From NCBI GenBank assembly GCA_044356825.1, contig JBIKVM010000154.1, forward strand, positions 1 to 7,039: a DNA stretch of 7,039 nucleotides. The letters run 5' to 3'. Position 1 is the stretch's first letter. Each line of letters begins with the position of its first letter. Origin of the DNA: JAUREX01 sp044356825 (GTDB lineage: Bacteria; Pseudomonadota; Alphaproteobacteria; Rhodobacterales; Rhodobacteraceae). This document shows, piece after piece, positions 6,701 to 7,039 of the stretch. The translations under genes were made by a program, and so were the position numbers. Under the pieces are notes generated by a model that saw nothing but the letters and a program-made list of their open reading frames with translations, had not been told where the DNA came from and did not search any database.

Positions 6701-7039
6701 CGCAAGGGCTATACCCAGAAGGCGATCGTCGGCGGCCACAAGGTCTATCTGCGGACCGGCGAATACGGCGACGGGCGGCTGGGCGAGATCTTCATCGACA
6801 TGCACAAGGAAGGCGCGGGCTTCCGCGCCATGATGAACAACTTCGCCATCGCCGTCTCGGTCGGGCTGCAATACGGCGTGCCGCTCGAGGAGTTCGTCGA
6901 GGCCTTCACCTTCACCCGGTTTGAGCCCGCGGGCATGGTGCAGGGCAACGACTCGATCAAGAACGCGACCTCGATCCTCGACTACATCTTCCGCGAACTC
7001 GCCGTGTCGTATCTGGGCCGCGACGACCTCGCCCACGTG
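3788..7039 (+). CDS. nrdJ: Vitamin B12-dependent (class II) ribonucleoside-diphosphate reductase, 3'-truncated by window edge
   Basis: The cytoplasmic enzyme makes deoxyribonucleotides from ribonucleotides for DNA synthesis, using adenosylcobalamin to create the active-site radical; it works without oxygen and without a separate radical subunit. The frame is open for 1084 codons to the window end. Active-site residues are in place: Cys199 (HACFIQS) and Cys487 as the probable redox pair, and Asn474, Cys476, Glu478 in NPCSE as the radical site. Other family motifs are GSGTGTN (228-234), PTGTIG (673-678) and the long conserved block HIRMMAAAQPFISGAISKT starting at His863. An extra segment of about 85 residues (roughly 305-390) interrupts the core between the KVASL stretch and SGQNSNNSVRV; from memory this is usual for the long NrdJ form of alphaproteobacteria. 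No N-terminal ATP-cone is visible. The missing end, probably over 100 residues, should carry the C-terminal cysteine pair that recycles the active site. It follows a structured leader. Confidence 0.96.
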   Translation, partial: MKIERKFTTETGGAYGGIAFTTTVSEIRNPDGSIVFRNDSVEVPESWSQVASDVLAQKYFRKAGVPARLKRVREKGVPEFLWRSVADEAALAALPEGARFVGETSARQVFDRLAGAWAYWGWKGGYFTAEADARAYYDEMRAMLARQMAAPNSPQWFNTGLHWAYGIDGPSQGHFYVDHRTGKLVKSESAYEHPQPHACFIQSVSDDLVNEGGIMDLWVREARLFKYGSGTGTNFSSLRGEGEKLSGGGRSSGLMGFLKIGDRAAGAIKSGGTTRRAAKMVICDMDHPDIEAFINWKVIEEQKVASLVAGSKAHEARLNDIFAAIRGWDGTIADATDPARNDALKAAIRAAKKAMIPETYVNRVLQYARQGYDSIEFPTYDTDWDSEAYISVSGQNSNNSVRVTDAFLRAVREDGDWALLRRTDGKVAKTLKARELWDQVGHAAWACADPGIQFHDTVNAWHTCPADGPIRGSNPCSEYMFLDDTACNLASMNLLTFFAGGRFDAEGYVHATRLWTVTLEISVLMAQFPSKEIAQRSYDFRTLGLGYANIGGLLMNMGLSYDSDAGRALRGALSAIMTGVSYATSAEMAAELGPFPGYAKNREHMLRVIRNHRRAAHGATTGYEAVNVAPVALDAANCPDPSLIALARTAWDEALALGEAHGYRNAQATVIAPTGTIGLVMDCDTTGIEPDFALVKFKKLAGGGYFKIINQSVPAALEKLGYAPAQVGEIVAHAVGHGSLGNAPGINHTALIGHGFGPAEIERIEAALPSAFDIRFVFNQWTLGEDFCKGTLGIPAEKLADPSFDMLRHLGFTKAQVDAANDHVCGTMTLEGAPFLRPEHYAVFDCANPCGKKGTRYLSVESHIRMMAAAQPFISGAISKTINMPNSATIADTLAAYELSWSLGIKANALYRDGSKLSQPLAASLVEDDAEAEEILASGSAQEKAVVLAEKIVEKVIVREMVRARERLPERRKGYTQKAIVGGHKVYLRTGEYGDGRLGEIFIDMHKEGAGFRAMMNNFAIAVSVGLQYGVPLEEFVEAFTFTRFEPAGMVQGNDSIKNATSILDYIFRELAVSYLGRDDLAHV

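Noticed and set aside
3626..7036. A 1136-codon open frame on the - strand antisense to nrdJ
   Set aside because: Very GC-rich genes often leave an antisense frame free of stops. Its product is low-complexity, rich in Arg, Asp and His, with no recognisable domain, while the + strand encodes an intact NrdJ.

Overview
The window is very GC-rich DNA, densely coding on the + strand. It reads as an alphaproteobacterial chromosome, most likely Rhodobacterales/Paracoccaceae. I infer this from the base composition, the family of each gene (an MsbA-related exporter, a long fatty-acyl-CoA-synthetase-like enzyme and a long B12-dependent ribonucleotide reductase) and GANTC sites in promoter regions. I could not confirm the species. 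All three genes look like ordinary housekeeping or metabolic genes. I see no mobile element, CRISPR array, tRNA, rRNA or toxin module.

Layout: 1-1504 is the 3' part of an ABC exporter half-transporter (membrane domain plus ATPase; the first helices lie before the window). A 90-base gap (1505-1594) carries three small inverted repeats and one GANTC site. 1595-3496 is an AMP-forming acyl-CoA synthetase of about 633 residues. 3497-3787 is a 291-base noncoding region. It holds a strong hairpin just after the synthetase gene, a weak promoter candidate flanked by two GANTC sites, and a run of six consecutive short hairpins leading to a clear ribosome binding site. 3788-7039 is the first 1084 codons of nrdJ, the adenosylcobalamin-dependent (class II) ribonucleotide reductase; its C-terminal tail lies beyond the window.

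How they fit together: the exporter and the synthetase are codirectional and could be cotranscribed, but nothing in the sequence ties their substrates together. nrdJ appears to be a separate transcription unit with its own promoter and a structured 5' leader. That leader is the most interesting part of the window. Three of its hairpins open with nearly the same 8-base sequence, and it shows no recognisable B12 box, so it is not a standard cobalamin riboswitch. A candidate RNA class called the nrdJ motif has, from memory, been described upstream of nrdJ genes; I cannot tell from sequence alone whether this leader belongs to it.
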